Made by a program: the position numbers and the translations under genes
In this document: positions 1 through 13,410 of the stretch, piece after piece
Numbering within the stretch: position 1 is the first letter of the stretch
Layout of the letters: every line of letters begins with the position of its first letter
DNA from: Oasisia sp. SBJ-2009
Lineage: Eukaryota > Annelida > Polychaeta > Sabellida > Siboglinidae
Direction of reading: 5' to 3'
DNA length: 64,000 bases
Assembly: GCA_964017155.1 (NCBI GenBank)
Contig: OZ024855.1
Span: 5,773,690-5,837,689, forward strand
Notes under the pieces: generated by a model
What the model was told of the DNA's origin: nothing
Seen by the model: only the letters and a program-made list of their open reading frames with translations
Database searches by the model: none

Positions 1-1928
1 TGTTAGTCTACAGACCACGTGGTACAGACACAGACACGCCATGCGCTACAAACTGAGTCGATGACAAACCAACCATTTACAAATCAATACTAAACCCAAT
101 TATTTGCAACAACATGGCACATGTTTTCCATCTATGCACATCTGGCAAAGCATGCATTATTGCACGCACAGACGATGTGTTGAATAATTTGACTTGTGCC
201 ACCAATTATACGTAGATACAAGACTGCTCCCTGTTATCAGTGCACGCTAAAGTGACAAAGCAAAATACACAGCACATTCCCTCTGTTATCTTCCATTGCG
301 TGACGGCATAACATTTATAGTACACTACTTCTATTTTATATTGCACGCGTTGAATAGACAATGCAAACTATACACTAGCTTATACCCCTACTATCGTTTA
401 CGCGCTAAGTGACGAGATGAACCATTTGGCTGCCATTACGTACACGAGTAGACGGTTAAACGCGATCGACGTCGAAATGACGTCGACAAACTGCGCTTCC
501 GGTGGCTTTGTGCGGTGCTATTGCGTCATAAAGAAAACGGACCATTTATAGCGTCATAACGGGCGAGACAACGGGAGGACGCCGGTGCGGCGAGCCACTA
601 AGACGGCGTAAGTATTTCCGTGCACCCAGGATTAGCGCCAAGGCACGCTCGACAGTCGCGTCACAGCCGACGGACGGAAGACAAGATCAATGCGCTTGTT
701 TTTTGCAGACCTAAGATAGCGTATGTGGTATTTGCATACGCTGATTGCTTTTCCGCATACGTTGCTGGTTTCTTTTACTCGAATTAGGTCCACGGCCGTT
801 CGCTCATTTGTTCTATATAAACCAAAGTAACGAGCTAGGATAACGTATTAGAAACATGACTGCCACAGTCATCGGCTTACTCACAAAGAAGTAGTAGATA
901 TTACGAAGTCCGTATAAAAGGCCTAATTCTTAAATATTACATTACACGCACTGACTTCATAACCGAACCATCACTGTCAGCCTTAACTCCGCGACATTAT
1001 GATAGAAAGGTCATGGATCACCCGGATGTAGCGACACGACAATTTCCGCTTTGGCGGCGTCGCTGTTCAGGTCTGGCGTTGTCGCTTGTAACGGCTCAAG
1101 GAGGGCGCTATATTTACGACAGCTCGCTCGGGATATTTGGCAGTGACGTATTCACGGAGCAGGTGGGGTTACTTTACCCTGGGAGTCGAGTTGTGTAGAA
1201 TTACATGCCAATTGATATTTTTAGCTCAGAACTTTGATCGACGGACAATGCATGGACCGTCAGAGTCGGCCGTTCTGAAAGACCTGCATTAAATCCTGAC
1301 ACAAGTTGGTCCGTACTCGCACTCTGTAATCACGAAAGAGGCCGTAGTTGTATCGCGCCATCAAAAGATACCATAAAACAGACAACTGCTGTAAAGGTGA
1401 CGTCGACCAGCGTGTAATTGTGTCGCAAAAGAAGCCGAGTAAGATTTGATGGAGAGCTGTATATAGAGGCTAGTGACCGCGCCATTGCTGTAGACCTCTC
1501 CGCCTCAGTGCCACGCCACAAACTCGACATGTCCCCTTCGAGACAAGGAAGGACTCGAGTTGATTAGATCACGTGATTACATACACAGATCAACACGTTC
1601 CACGACATCTAATAAACCACGTGTATATAGCTCACTTCCTTGAACGCAGACACCAGGTTAAAGGACTGCCGTGCTTTCAGTGTCCCGCGTTGTAAAAGTG
1701 CACGCGTGTAGCGAAGGAATTGTTGACATTGCTAGTTTCAAAGCGGCAACAGGTGGCTTCGGCTTCGAATCCAGGCATTCCCGGCGGGGAGTCCGACAGC
1801 GTAACCAATGCAGACACGCGGCGGTTAGAGTTTCACCGACGTCAGTGGTAATTTGTAAACGTATACACGCGGGAAACGTCGAATGATGACCAGTTTAGCC
1901 TATATCGTATTTGTCTGTCTATACATAT
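1..1928. other. Noncoding stretch, nothing recognised
   Basis: No coding exon or RNA gene is visible. Stops are frequent in all frames and the longest open frames are about 70 codons without recognisable motifs. Composition is mixed, with frequent CG dinucleotides. Confidence 0.5.
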
Positions 1929-2176
1929 GTCTGTCCGTCCGTCCGTCCGTCCGTCCGTCCGTTCGTCCGTCCGTCCGTCCGTCCGTCCGTCCGTCCGTCC
2001 GTCCGTCCGTCCGTCCGTCCGTCCGTCCGTCCGTCCGTCCGTCCGTCCGTCCGTCCGTCCGTCCGTCCGTCCGTCCGTCCGTCCGTCCGTCCGTCCGTCC
2101 GTCCGTCCGTCCGTTCCTCCCTCCCTCCCTCCCTCCCCCCTCCCTCCCCCCTCCCTCCCTCCCTCCCTCCCTCCCT

Positions 2177-2251
<75 letters not shown>
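1929..2251. repeat. Compound microsatellite (CCGT)n-(CCCT)n-(CT)n-(AT)n
   Basis: A tetramer tract CCGT (1,929-2,114) changes stepwise to CCCT (to about 2,184), then CT (to about 2,212), then AT (to 2,251). All six-frame reading frames across it (SVRP, GRTD, YIYI) are artefacts of the repeat. Confidence 0.98.
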
Positions 2252-2256
<5 letters not shown>

Positions 2257-5103
2257 CATAAACGATATAGCCATTCCATAACATGCTAAATGTGACTCTT
2301 CTATTGCTACGTGCATATGCCATGTCGATCTGCCACTGTCGTCTTAATCATCCACCCGTCAGCCTGGTCCGGTCAAATCACATACACCAGACCTACCTTG
2401 GACGCCTGTCACACCTGCTCCCCGCCGCACCGCGGCGTGACGACGACCGTCTAGTAGCCATCTGTCAGTGCCGCCCCACTTAGCTCCCGGCCGGCCACCT
2501 GCGCCCCCTACAAGTCTCCATTGTGTGTTTTCGAATGCACCATGCGTTTCGCTCGGAAGCTAACATGCCAAGGGGAAAATCTTGTGTTTAATCTTTAATT
2601 GAAGCCGCATCTATTTGTGCGCCAATCTCCAGTGCTACAAAGGTCTGCTTTGATGTTTCGTCGCATGCATAGAACAGACTGTCGTGTTTAATAAGGAATT
2701 CATCAATAACTCTGTCTAATGAAATGTCATTTATATGTACGACGATGGCGACAAGCCGAGAAGACGACATGGCTTAGCGCTGTCTGGGGAATATTTGCTT
2801 CCTGTGCTATATCGATATTATTGTAAAGACCTGTGCAAAACTGTTGAACGTTCACTGCAGCAAGAACGCCAATACATCTTCGGTTATCTGGTTCTGATTT
2901 ACTAATATAACTGTTCGTAGGGTTCACCAAGAGCGTCGTGCCAGTTCACGAATTCACCTCCTGTTAACGATAAACCGACAGGAAACACATATAATATGAT
3001 AGTCTCATTTCACCGCAGTTACACTATTCACCGCTATAAAGCGATTGTCGCGTTTATTGCAGAATTAAGTATCGTCTGGAACATAAGCATAATTTCGGCA
3101 GAAGTGATGCACAAGGATTACGACGAGCTAGGTTTAAACGATATGTGTGGACTATTGGGAATACAAATATACGTGCACACCTAAAACAGTCATGCAGCCC
3201 GAGCAAGTCTACTGCGACAATCTACGTTCAGCAAATAAAAAGAAATTGTATTTTCATGTCATTCAACAGCGCTAGAACCATGCCCGAGATGTGCGTCTAA
3301 CTTATCGCTCTACCGTTTGAACCTACAGATGCACGACGCAAGAGATTTGTTTCGTCTGTTGTCTGTTAGCGGCCTATAGACACGTAACGTGATTCTAACC
3401 GTAATTACAAACAAGCCCAGATTAGCCCAAAGAATAACGATCCCTTGGTCGTAATGTTTCGGCGCACAGTGGTAGTCGTGATGGATAATTACCACCCGTG
3501 CCGTATACGTAATGGCAGACGCTCTGTGGGGACAGGTATAGGTAAGACAACATGTATTTGAGGAGTTCTGTACCACGTAATTAGGCGTGGTCTCAGCTCA
3601 GTAACATTGTGACGGTCGCTAGGCGCCATTTAAGGCGTGGTGCATGGCGTTGCTTCAAAAACAGTCTCGGCTCACGACATCGCACCATTAGGCATATGGA
3701 TGCACGAATAGCAGGATGTGATATTTGTTTTTTACTGATTTAAAAAGTCTACGCCGTGAACTAAACGCGTGCAGCGAATGCGGTGCAAACACATTTATAA
3801 TAGTGTTGATAGGTGTGCAAATGCTGAACGGTGAGAGCCGTTGAAAGTCTAGATAAGTTGAACGGTGGAAACAATTTACCGGTGAAAGTTGGACACTGAA
3901 TCGAAAGGTGTTCAAAAAAACTAATGGTGAAAAAAATTAAATGTACACGAACGTGACGAAATATAATATATTTGACAAATATGAATGAATCGCTATCAAT
4001 TCTGAACAACCTCAAACAAAACAAACCCAATAAAATAGATCATAACCCCGAAAATGCATCTAAACAGTGGTCGACCGATAGTGTATGGACTTACGTCGTC
4101 GTTTCGATTATATCGTGCCAATTTTATCTAGAATTCCAACGCAAAACCGATTTTTATTTATCGATCCAGTGACGCGAATGAGAAGAGACGCGTGTGCGAG
4201 CTGTACAGACGTCAGGCCGCTTACATTTCTGTCGGTGTCATTAGCCCTGTCGCCAGCGTGTGAAACGTGAGAAGTCCGTGGGCAGGCTCGCCAGACAAAC
4301 ACGTCTGGCAGAGAAAACATCCCCAACAGGGACGAAACCAGTTCAAGTTGATTAAAAAAAAAACAGTAACTTCTAATCCGACAAAGACGAGCACACAAAA
4401 CACGCATGCACAAAACACGTGTACACCCACTGATTCCCCCCCCCACCCGGTGTGGCTGCGTCTTTGATGGAATGATTACGTCACCAGTTCCAATTAGCAA
4501 TAACATTTATGAGCGGATCTGTGCGAGTACTCTGCACTGCCGTTGTAAATTACCTCTGTCCACAACGACCGCGCATATACACAGTGGATCAATAATTTAA
4601 TCTATCGACCAAAGGAAAACACAAATACACAGCTTAATGCATCATCATTTTTGTAATTAACCTTTCCTCTGCTGGACTATTCCTACTGTAGACCCGCTGC
4701 CAGTTGTGGCCAATTGGCCATAGTGCCACACAGAAGGGTGATTTCGCGCACATTCATACGCTTATTACATTTCGATTTTAGCCTCGTTCGTTATGAAGAC
4801 AAAACAGGAAGACCGCCTTCTGTGTGTGCGTACCGCTGCTGGGCTAATGGCATATTGAGCGCGAGGCCTGTCGCGGAAATCTGTGCCCGAAGAGGAAATT
4901 GATCGCCGCGTGTCTTCTCCAGACGCGAGGCCAGCGTCCGACGACGCAATCAACACCAGGGGTGGCCTTCTCAAACTACACGTTAATCGCAGACACGATT
5001 TCTTCCCACCACTGCCAGGTAATACGACATGGCACAAACACAAGAGGAACACTGACAAATATGACATTCGGACGAACCGTTGTCGGTAACAATTTCGTAA
5101 CAT
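2252..5103. other. Noncoding stretch, nothing recognised
   Basis: Only short open frames with no recognisable domains, and no clear dispersed repeats found by eye. An A-run (4,354-4,363) and a C-run (4,436-4,444) are the only low-complexity tracts noticed. Confidence 0.45.
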
Positions 5104-5555
5104 TATCGTACGTCTACCCGCCCACAGGTTTATCGTACGTGTACCCGGCACAAATCTATCGTACGTCTACCCGCCACAGGTGTATCGTTCGTCTACCCGC
5201 CACAGAGCTATCGTACGCCTACCCGCCACAGGTCTATCGTACGTCTACCCGCCCACAGGTTTATCGTATGTCTACCCGCCACAGATTTATCGTACGTCTA
5301 CCCGCCAATGGTTTATCGTACGTCTACCCGCCACAGGGTTATCGTACGTCTACCCGCCACAGGTTTATCGTATGTCTACCCGCCACAGGGTTATCGTACG
5401 TCTACCCGCCACAGGTTTATCGTACATCTACCCGCCACAGGTTTATCGTACGTCTACCCGCCACAGGTTTATCGTACGTCTACCCGCCACAGGTTTATCG
5501 TACATCTACCCGCCACAAGTTTATCGTACATCTATCTACCCGCCACAGGTTTAGG
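5104..5555. repeat. 26-bp minisatellite, about 17 copies
   Basis: Unit TCTACCCGCCACAGG plus TTTATCGTACG, with single-base variants and some units a base longer or shorter. The period of 26 is not a multiple of three, so all three frames read through the same 26-residue pattern (YVYPPQVYRTSTRHR). This produces false open frames up to 219 codons. Confidence 0.97.
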
Positions 5556-6109
5556 TAACCGTTGATAATGTTGCAATAAAAGACCACTTCACTCATCGAT
5601 CACGGCTTTTTAGGCGCGCTCTGTAAAATATTTATGTGGCGCCGGCGGTTCGTTTCACATGCTGCTGCAAGTAATGACGTGGACACAGCAATTGTCCGTG
5701 CACGCAGCTGCAGCAGGAACCTGCGACCGGCCACAGGGTACATGTGTCGGCACGTCAAGCTTGCACACTGTTGGGTTAGCGTTTCAGTTCAACTGTAACG
5801 GTAAATGTAGTATCAAGATCAAATACCACGTAAGTCCATGTTTCCCTAACGCGACTTCTTGTTATTTGGCAATTGCCTACAAGTGAAGAGCCTTCCCAAC
5901 TTGTGATATCAACTAAAACAGTAGCCTCTATATCCAAATCATGTAAGGAGAATGCTAAATCTCTTGTAGCGTATTAAATAACGTATGTCCAAAGTCGTTT
6001 TAGTGATTTAGTCAAAAGTACCAACTAGTGATTTATGACGTTTTCGATCTGTGTTTCAGTTGTGCAATTTGAAATCAATTACAATGACTGAATGTTAACG
6101 AACTTACTG

Positions 6110-6112
<3 letters not shown>

Positions 6113-6185
<73 letters not shown>
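6113..6185. repeat. (AT)n microsatellite
   Basis: About 36 uninterrupted AT dinucleotides. The surrounding 5.56-7.31 kb shows no supported gene. Confidence 0.98.
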
Positions 6186-6188
<3 letters not shown>

Positions 6189-7314
6189 GTGCTAATTGTC
6201 AGATATTAACGACGCAAAAAAGCACCATATAAACTCACACCATCATTCTGAATTTCCAGTGGCCATGTTTTTACTGATCCTTAAAAGATGCACGATAACA
6301 GCTGGTGGTAACGACGACAGCGCGGGGCCGATCACTTGACCACATTCAAAGAATATAATTATGTAAACTGATCGAACAGACATGTTTAATCAGACTGTGG
6401 CTGTCGTGACTGAACGAGACACTGGTGTAGCTAAAACCGAAACTGCCAGATGTTCTTTACCTCCTCTGACTTTACGCCTCCGTTGATGTGTCTGACACGC
6501 CATCTGTCGGCTGAAACCGCAGCACTGTCTTGCTTCTTAAGCGAAGCAAATTAGAGGGCGATAAACTGTAATATAATTCGAACAAAGCTGCGAAACCTGG
6601 CAGCTGAATGCTTATTAATAGGCTCGTTGACGTTAACGTGAAGGTAACGCGTTAACACGTGGCCTTTTATTATAGCGTAACAGGCGCGTTAACATCGCGA
6701 TGTGATCTCGACTCAATCGCTACAATAGGGAGTCAGTTCTCCGAACGCCCAAAAGTGGATGCGTGTGCTAGACAGAACAGTGTAATTGCTGTGACGTCGC
6801 CAGAAAGAAAATATTCCACATATTACACGGGATCGCCATGGGTCTCGCTTTAGAATATATGTGACTGTAGTCTACCACAGACAGGACGGGAGAGTCAGAA
6901 AATACGTGTTACCCTTATGCACCAAAGCACACACATAGCAACTTGTATAGGGCATACATGCCAAACACATTATGTTTGGTGGTGGGACACGAATACTGTG
7001 TATTGTGTGTGACGTCACGGCGGTAAGTCTTTAAATGTCACGGCAGGTGTTCGGCGGATTGGTTGGACTGTAACAGATGTTCGAGCTTACAAAAGCGAAC
7101 ACACTGTTCGTGGTACACATCTTTTCTTCGTCATGTACATGCACAATGTTTCTTCTATCTGGCGAATTTTCTATTTTATTCCTTCCGCCATCCATTGACG
7201 ATTCGCCAGATGCGTAACACCCAGTACACGACTGACAGGCATTGGTGGCAAACACAGCGCCACACCAAACACTCGAGTCACTCTATTGTTGTTTTGTCAC
7301 GACTTTGAGGCAAA

Positions 7315-7495
7315 TGATACCATCGTGTCGGTCACGACGTAACCGACGTGCCAGTCGTGACGTCACCGCCGTGACCGTCACGGTGATACCACCGTGTCGT
7401 CACGACGACACCGTCGTGTCCACCATGACGTCATCGCTGTGCCCGTTACGACGCCACCGCGTCACCGTTACGACATCGCCGCTGTGACCGTCACA
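7315..7495. repeat. Degenerate CGTCACGAC-type repeat with CRE-like sites
   Basis: Imperfect repeats of motifs such as GTGACCGTCAC and CGTCACGACG. Two full palindromic TGACGTCA octamers, the consensus for CREB/ATF factors, occur near 7,360 and 7,425. This may be simply a decayed tandem repeat. Confidence 0.6.
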
Positions 7496-10060
7496 GTTGA
7501 AAGTTTCCAGCCCGAAACAAGTTCAAATGGAAAACAAAACATTCAGTTTCAAAACAAGTTTTACTGGCAATGTGTCGAGTCGGGCTGAGTTGACCCTCCA
7601 ATGTTTGACTACGACCCACATTCCCACGTTCAACACAGCAGAATTCCTGTTCCAAATTACAATGCCTGTTTATTCTGCCTATAGAAACCGGTTTGTCATT
7701 AGAATTATGAGGCGGAAACGAAACGTCATTCAAGTAAATTCAGACAAATTCAGTCGGAGAGACGAGACTATTCAATAGATTGGACCCGGGCTATTTGGAG
7801 ATTAGGTCTCATCTCACGATAAGACTTAGAGACAGCCTATCAGCAGCGCACATTTATACCATCAGACAAGCTATTGACCTTAGTTTTCCTTGTCCGCACT
7901 AGTATCGGTACGTTTAGCTGCAAGCTATCTGAAATGGCATATTGGTCATTACCCTAAGGCTTATGCTGTCCTAAATTTACCGTACGTAAATTGGAAAGGA
8001 TGGAACTGACAAGACGGAACGGAATGTGTACACAATTTGCAGAAACATTGGATTCTAACGGATTATGTCGACTCCGCTTCCAATAATTTGCATGTATAGG
8101 ACGTTGTCAAAGACGATAACCCTCACATGCTAGTGTTGTGTGGAATGAATAATAAAACAAAATATAAAATAATAGGTTAAACACCATCGACAAATCCGGA
8201 GCTTATGCGGCCAACTTGTCAAACAGCACACATTATTTCTATTTATGGCGGACGCCATGAATGAAGACTTGATTATGGTGTCTGCGGATTTGTATTCAAA
8301 AGATCAGGATCGCCGCGATGAACGCGCTCAAAAAGTTCTCAGTTCACCGAGGCTGTAAATGCAATTTACAAGTCAACCAGCTGCATTTTGATGGGAACAA
8401 ACTGAGACAGAATTCTTTATCGGCTGACGTCATGTTACAGGACGTTACTTTTTACAAAAACACACACACACACACACACGCAGGCGCGGTCTCTCTCTCG
8501 AGAGCGCGCGCACACACACACACCGCCAGCGAAGTGGGCGTGTAGAGAATGTAATGTAATAACTTTATTATAAACTTGACATTTAAACGTGACAAGAGGG
8601 AATGTCACTTGAGTTCTCTAGAGGAATGGTTTCCGTCGACTAATAAATCATGGTACACGGAAGAAGCGTTGTATTGCATAGCTCGCACGTACGACGGAGT
8701 CAGACTGCACTGCCACACTATTACCCTCACCCACTGTCGGTTATAATTATAGTTACAAGCGAATCAAGAAAACAAGAACTGATAAAAACCAATCAATCCC
8801 TTAATAGCAGGAAACGATTTATTGATCCTGCACAGCTAAGTTACATATTTCTGACGGTGACGCTCTGTGCACGATGATGACGTGCGTCTGTTCCCTTTGA
8901 ACAGTCATCCAGTGTTACGTATAAAACATAGCTCTTGCGTTGGAAGCAAACGAACTACACTAACGGCTCGTGTTAACTAAAAACAACTTCGTCTACTTCC
9001 TGTGTCAACAATGAGAAATTACCGCAACTTCCTGCTTCAGTAATAAATGGGAATCCATCAACGTTTATTATTATATTATAGGCCTATTGTCGAGTGTGTA
9101 GTCGTAAGAGTGCGTGTTGGGGGGGGGGGCGACATGCCGCGCTTGTTGTTGTTGTGTGGACTCAGGTAATGTCCACTTGAGTGTTGTTTCGACCGTGACA
9201 AGTGTCAACCGTTCATATTACACGCATCGCGTCGTTTTCGTCTGAGTCTTACAAGCGAATATCTGCCAACGCGGTTATTACCAGAGCTGTAGATAGGAGC
9301 TGGGTTACTCCCCCTGTGGAACCAAACGCGCACAGATCTCGCTCAATCTCGGACGTCTCGTCGTTTAGTACGGTATCTGTTTTACGTTTTTTTAAATATA
9401 ATCCGTGTGAGGGCGCTGTGTGTTTAAGAGTCCCAGCTCGGATGGATTGGCTCTGGCATTAAGACATAATTTATACAGTGAAACGTCTAGCAAACGCGCA
9501 GTGTCGAATATAACGACACGTGTCATACGTAACACGTATGTACTCATTTCGTAATGCATATGTACGCTATACAAAGTGCACACTGCTGTATATTTTCTCC
9601 CACCACCCGGATATTTGCACTCACCATGAAATGAAACTGGTTTACGTCACCAACAATGCATTGTTATTTTTTTCGTTTCGCCGATACACGCAAGCCGCAT
9701 TCTCATGCGTGCAGTGCCCGCAATAAAACTACCCGCACACCAACTATTGCGTTAATAATAATAGACGACATTATGATTCATGGATTATAAACAGCGGTCG
9801 CAACTATCGAAGCACAAGCTGCGTTTCTTGAATCTAACCTGCCCGCATGTTACTGTGTGGAAGGAATCTTAACGATGCATGCGCATCTAGCGTGGTTGAC
9901 TTCGATGCTCGGGTATTGTCAGTTGCAGGTTTACTCGGGTAGACTCCCATGGGTAATTAAGTATGTTATTGCCTCTGATTCGGGGTGCACATAAAGTTGA
10001 GAACCACGTCTTTCGTAACGCAACAAAATTATAAATATTTATTTACAATTAAAGTACATA
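7496..10060. other. Noncoding stretch with small simple repeats
   Basis: No gene recognised. It contains a (CA)n and CTCTCGAGAG-GCGCGC patch at 8,459-8,524 and a G-run near 9,120. Open frames are short and without known motifs. Confidence 0.45.
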
Positions 10061-10254
10061 ACTAATAAACCAGGTGACGCCGTTACACAACTCGGGCCTC
10101 GGGCCATCAACCTCCAGCGTCCCGTTACCCCGTTACGACGCATTCATTCATTATATGTAATGTAAATAAATTCAGAGATGTACTGAAAAGAGAAATAAAC
10201 AGCGCACGCGACCGTAAAGAACGCGATTACGTCACAGCCCCGAGTTGCGTTGTC
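10061..10254 (+). mobile_element. Short inverted-repeat element, family B, copy 1
   Basis: The left end contains ACAACTCGGGCCT and the right end contains the inverse, AGCCCCGAGTTGC. The same left end, CGTTACC block and ATTCATTCATTATAT stretch recur at 54,772-55,120. Terminal inverted repeats with no coding capacity suggest a nonautonomous DNA transposon; the superfamily is not identified. Confidence 0.65.
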
Positions 10255-10715
10255 GCGCTTAAATTTTTCCGGTCGTTAAAAACGTCCCGATTGACGTTTC
10301 TGCGCACGCGCAATAAATAAAAAATCATCAATGTCCAGCGAAACAACCAAGCATTTTCAGTATAAATGCCATGGGCTGTTCGTTAACTCTCATATGATGA
10401 TTACCAAGAAGAATTTCTTAAAATTTCGTTTAATGCAATAAAATATTACGTTTTTATCAATCACTGTCACGGACTATGGCGCACTACAGTCACGTGATTT
10501 ACGCTTGCTATCAAAATATGCCTCAAAACTTGTTTGCCTCGTGTTAATTTGCGACAAATAACTTTGCTGAGAGGGTATATACATCCTAACGAACAACCCG
10601 TAGTATTTATACCATAAATGCTTTGTCCTTTCGCTACACATTGATGTTTTACATATATCGCGCATGCGCAGAAACGTCAATCGGAACGTTTATAACGCCG
10701 GAAAAATGTAAGCGC
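10255..10715. mobile_element. Fold-back element with arms of about 130 bp
   Basis: Left arm 10,255-10,387 and right arm 10,587-10,715 are inverted copies. Shared blocks include GCGCTTA, ATTTTTCCGG, GATTGACGTTTCTGCGCA, AGTATAAAT-like and TTGTTCGTTA. About 200 bp of unrelated sequence separates them. This is the layout of a nonautonomous inverted-repeat transposon. It directly abuts the family B element at 10,061-10,254. Confidence 0.8.
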
Positions 10716-12036
10716 TACAGCGTATCAGCTCCTCTCCCCCAAATCCTGTAGGTTCCCCATTCTATTAGGTAACGGGTGACGTGAGCAGATGTTCGATGGA
10801 ACGCTATTCTCGTAATGTGCAATAAGTTGTGTTCCGTTCACCGGCGCCAGGTGGAAATTGCGACAACAACAAAAAGGTGAATGAGATTACAACACGACGG
10901 ATGTCCCCGGGCAGGCAATGCAGGTTTCGACGTGAAGGAATTATTACGCAACGGTCCTCGCTTAATGTGCGGTGATGCTGTGTTGAAAGAAACTGAGCGA
11001 CGTTTGCAAAACAAGAACATTAAAACGGACATAAATACGCATTGCGTCCCGGCGTAGACGCATAAACAAAATCGTATAATTTTTATACGAGCGTCAAGAA
11101 CAACAGCTATAAGACGTCACGTGTCACTTTCGTCCGGTATTCTCTTAAACTACGGCAACAGCAGCAACAACAAAAAACACGAGCGCTTAAAACATCGCCC
11201 ACGCCCCCCGAGTGTTTATTCAGAAGATAGCGCGAAGGACGCCGGCGAAAATCGATAACGGATTAGAACGATTCGGGCGGAGAACATGTCAACAATCCAG
11301 AGCCGTGTGTCTTCTTATAAACATCTGAATTCGTAGAAAATCCGCCAAAGAAATCCTATTCACTGCGATGCAATATAAATGAACCGTTGTGGATACAAGT
11401 GTACTGGATATTCTAAAGGCCAGGTGCCGTCGATGTGGTACGGGGGACGAACGGTTCAGGTGGTCGTTTTGCAATACCATCGTACGTTGATTGGAGATTT
11501 ATGGTATTTGATTTGCTGAACAATTTCCGCTTTTTTACGCCCGGCTTCTCCGGAGGCAGCGTGAAATCGATGTCACGTAAGTCAAGGCCGCCGTGCATTG
11601 ACTGCAGTGCTCGGTATAGAGCGCGTTATTGTCCTGTTGTTCACTGACGACATTCTACTTATGCGTGAATGGTTGCCACAGGGGGGGGGGGGGCACGGGG
11701 GCATGTCACAAGTCGTTGGTGCAAACATATTAGAACACTCTTGTCGCAGTTTTACGAGGTTGCCATTCATCCCAGTCTATTACAACGATAGTGTCCGCTA
11801 CATTACCCAGAATGCAGTGACGGTAGTTACCAACAGGAAGTTCGCGGAATCAAATGTTCACAGAAATGAAAACATTTAATCGGAAAAGCGCCGAGAATCA
11901 AAATTAATGGCTTTACGCTCAACGCAACCGAGTTTCGTGAATTTGAATATTTCGCGGTAGAACCTGATTTGTTTGAATAACGTGTTGATTAAGCAACATA
12001 TACAATAATCAATGGCTGTACAGTTGTCATTTATTT
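10716..12036. other. Noncoding stretch, nothing recognised
   Basis: No recognisable coding exon. A G-run lies near 11,680. Open frames on both strands at 11.3-11.9 kb are under 95 codons and show no known motif. Confidence 0.45.
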
Positions 12037-12220
12037 AATCAACCAATCAAACACGTCGCTAACAATACTCGGTTCGACAAATGTTGTTCAATTGGTCCAT
12101 CTGCCAACCAAACCCGTCGCTACAAAAATACTCGGTTCGACAACTGTTGTTCAATTAACGCATCTACCAATCAAACACTTTGCTACAGAAACACAGGCTC
12201 GACAAATGTTGTTCACTTTG
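12037..12220. repeat. Tandem repeat of about 64 bp, three copies
   Basis: Each unit contains ACCAATCAAAC, CGTCGCTA, ACTCGGTTCGACAA and TGTTGTTCAATT with scattered differences. The third copy is the most diverged. Confidence 0.88.
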
Positions 12221-13262
12221 CTGCTTCATATGACAAATGCGGGTAATATTGGTCGCTATTCAATACGATAATTCATTTGCATGACGACCTGAGCTCGTAT
12301 TCATTTGATTATGGCGCATCTTTATTGGCGAACCGGCGTTTTGTTTATGAATATAAATAAATCAAATAACGATTTTGTTGTTTTCTGATGTGTCAGTGGA
12401 CAGTAATTGGAATCACTGGAATTACAAATAGCGATGGGTATCTCCCAAAAGTTTGCATAAACAGAAACCACCAGAGTACTGATACACAAGCGCGGGGGGG
12501 GGGGTGAAATAACCGAGATTTATAATAATAATAAAAAAGATGAATCGGTCAATTTCCTAGTGACATATGCGACAGTCGATTAATAAAATCTGCACAAACA
12601 CATTTTATTAGCACACCATGTGTCCTTCGGCCGGGCGGAACGGTCAGCAGCTGGCGTGATGTTGGGTTTATTTACTTTTAACTGTTCGTATTATTTACTC
12701 TGTTGTGATCGGCGCGATGCGTTCGGGTGAATGATTGTGTTCGTCGTGGCAATGTACGCCGAGTGTTTACGACGCCGTAAATAGCGAGCATATTACGCAA
12801 CGCACTGCGCGACTTCGCCGTAAAGCGAGTGCGACTTGCTGGCATCAATTGTTGTCACAACTGGAGACGTTATTGCTGCGTCAGACAACGACTCCAGTCC
12901 GCACGCGTCCGTCCGCACGCAACTGCGTCTATAATTAGCCGTTACAACATCACACTATACGTCTTCTGTCAGTGCAATACTGGTTTTACCCAAGGAACGT
13001 TTCGTTACTATAATGGGGTGAGTGGTGCGAAATCGTAGGTCACGTGACAGCGGTGAATTTTTCCGCAAGTTGGCGTCCGCTAGCAATAATATGGTACCAC
13101 GTGGCAACATCAGGTCCGAAACTTGTGAGTGCATCACGTAAAATGGGTACAGATGAAGCCTCGTCATTTACTAAACGGTTACGATTAAATTTGTCATGTA
13201 ATGATTTATGATTTATGGTTTATTGGCTTGATGACGACACCCGTAAATAATTAACTTTTATG

Positions 13263-13265
13263 GCC

Positions 13266-13312
<47 letters not shown>

Positions 13313-13313
13313 A

Positions 13314-13409
<96 letters not shown>

Positions 13410-13410
13410 C
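13263..13410. repeat. (CTGT)n microsatellite
   Basis: About 37 copies of CTGT with one CTGTATGT interruption. The open frames across it on both strands (SVCL, QTDR) are artefacts. Confidence 0.98.

Noticed and set aside
1883..2323. Overlapping open frames of SVRP and GRTD repeats on both strands
   Set aside because: All come from the CCGT, CT and AT microsatellite tracts.
4899..5558. 219-codon open frame with YVYPPQVYRTSTRHR repeats
   Set aside because: The 26-bp tandem repeat gives the same peptide pattern in all three frames. There is no codon bias or homology to support a protein.
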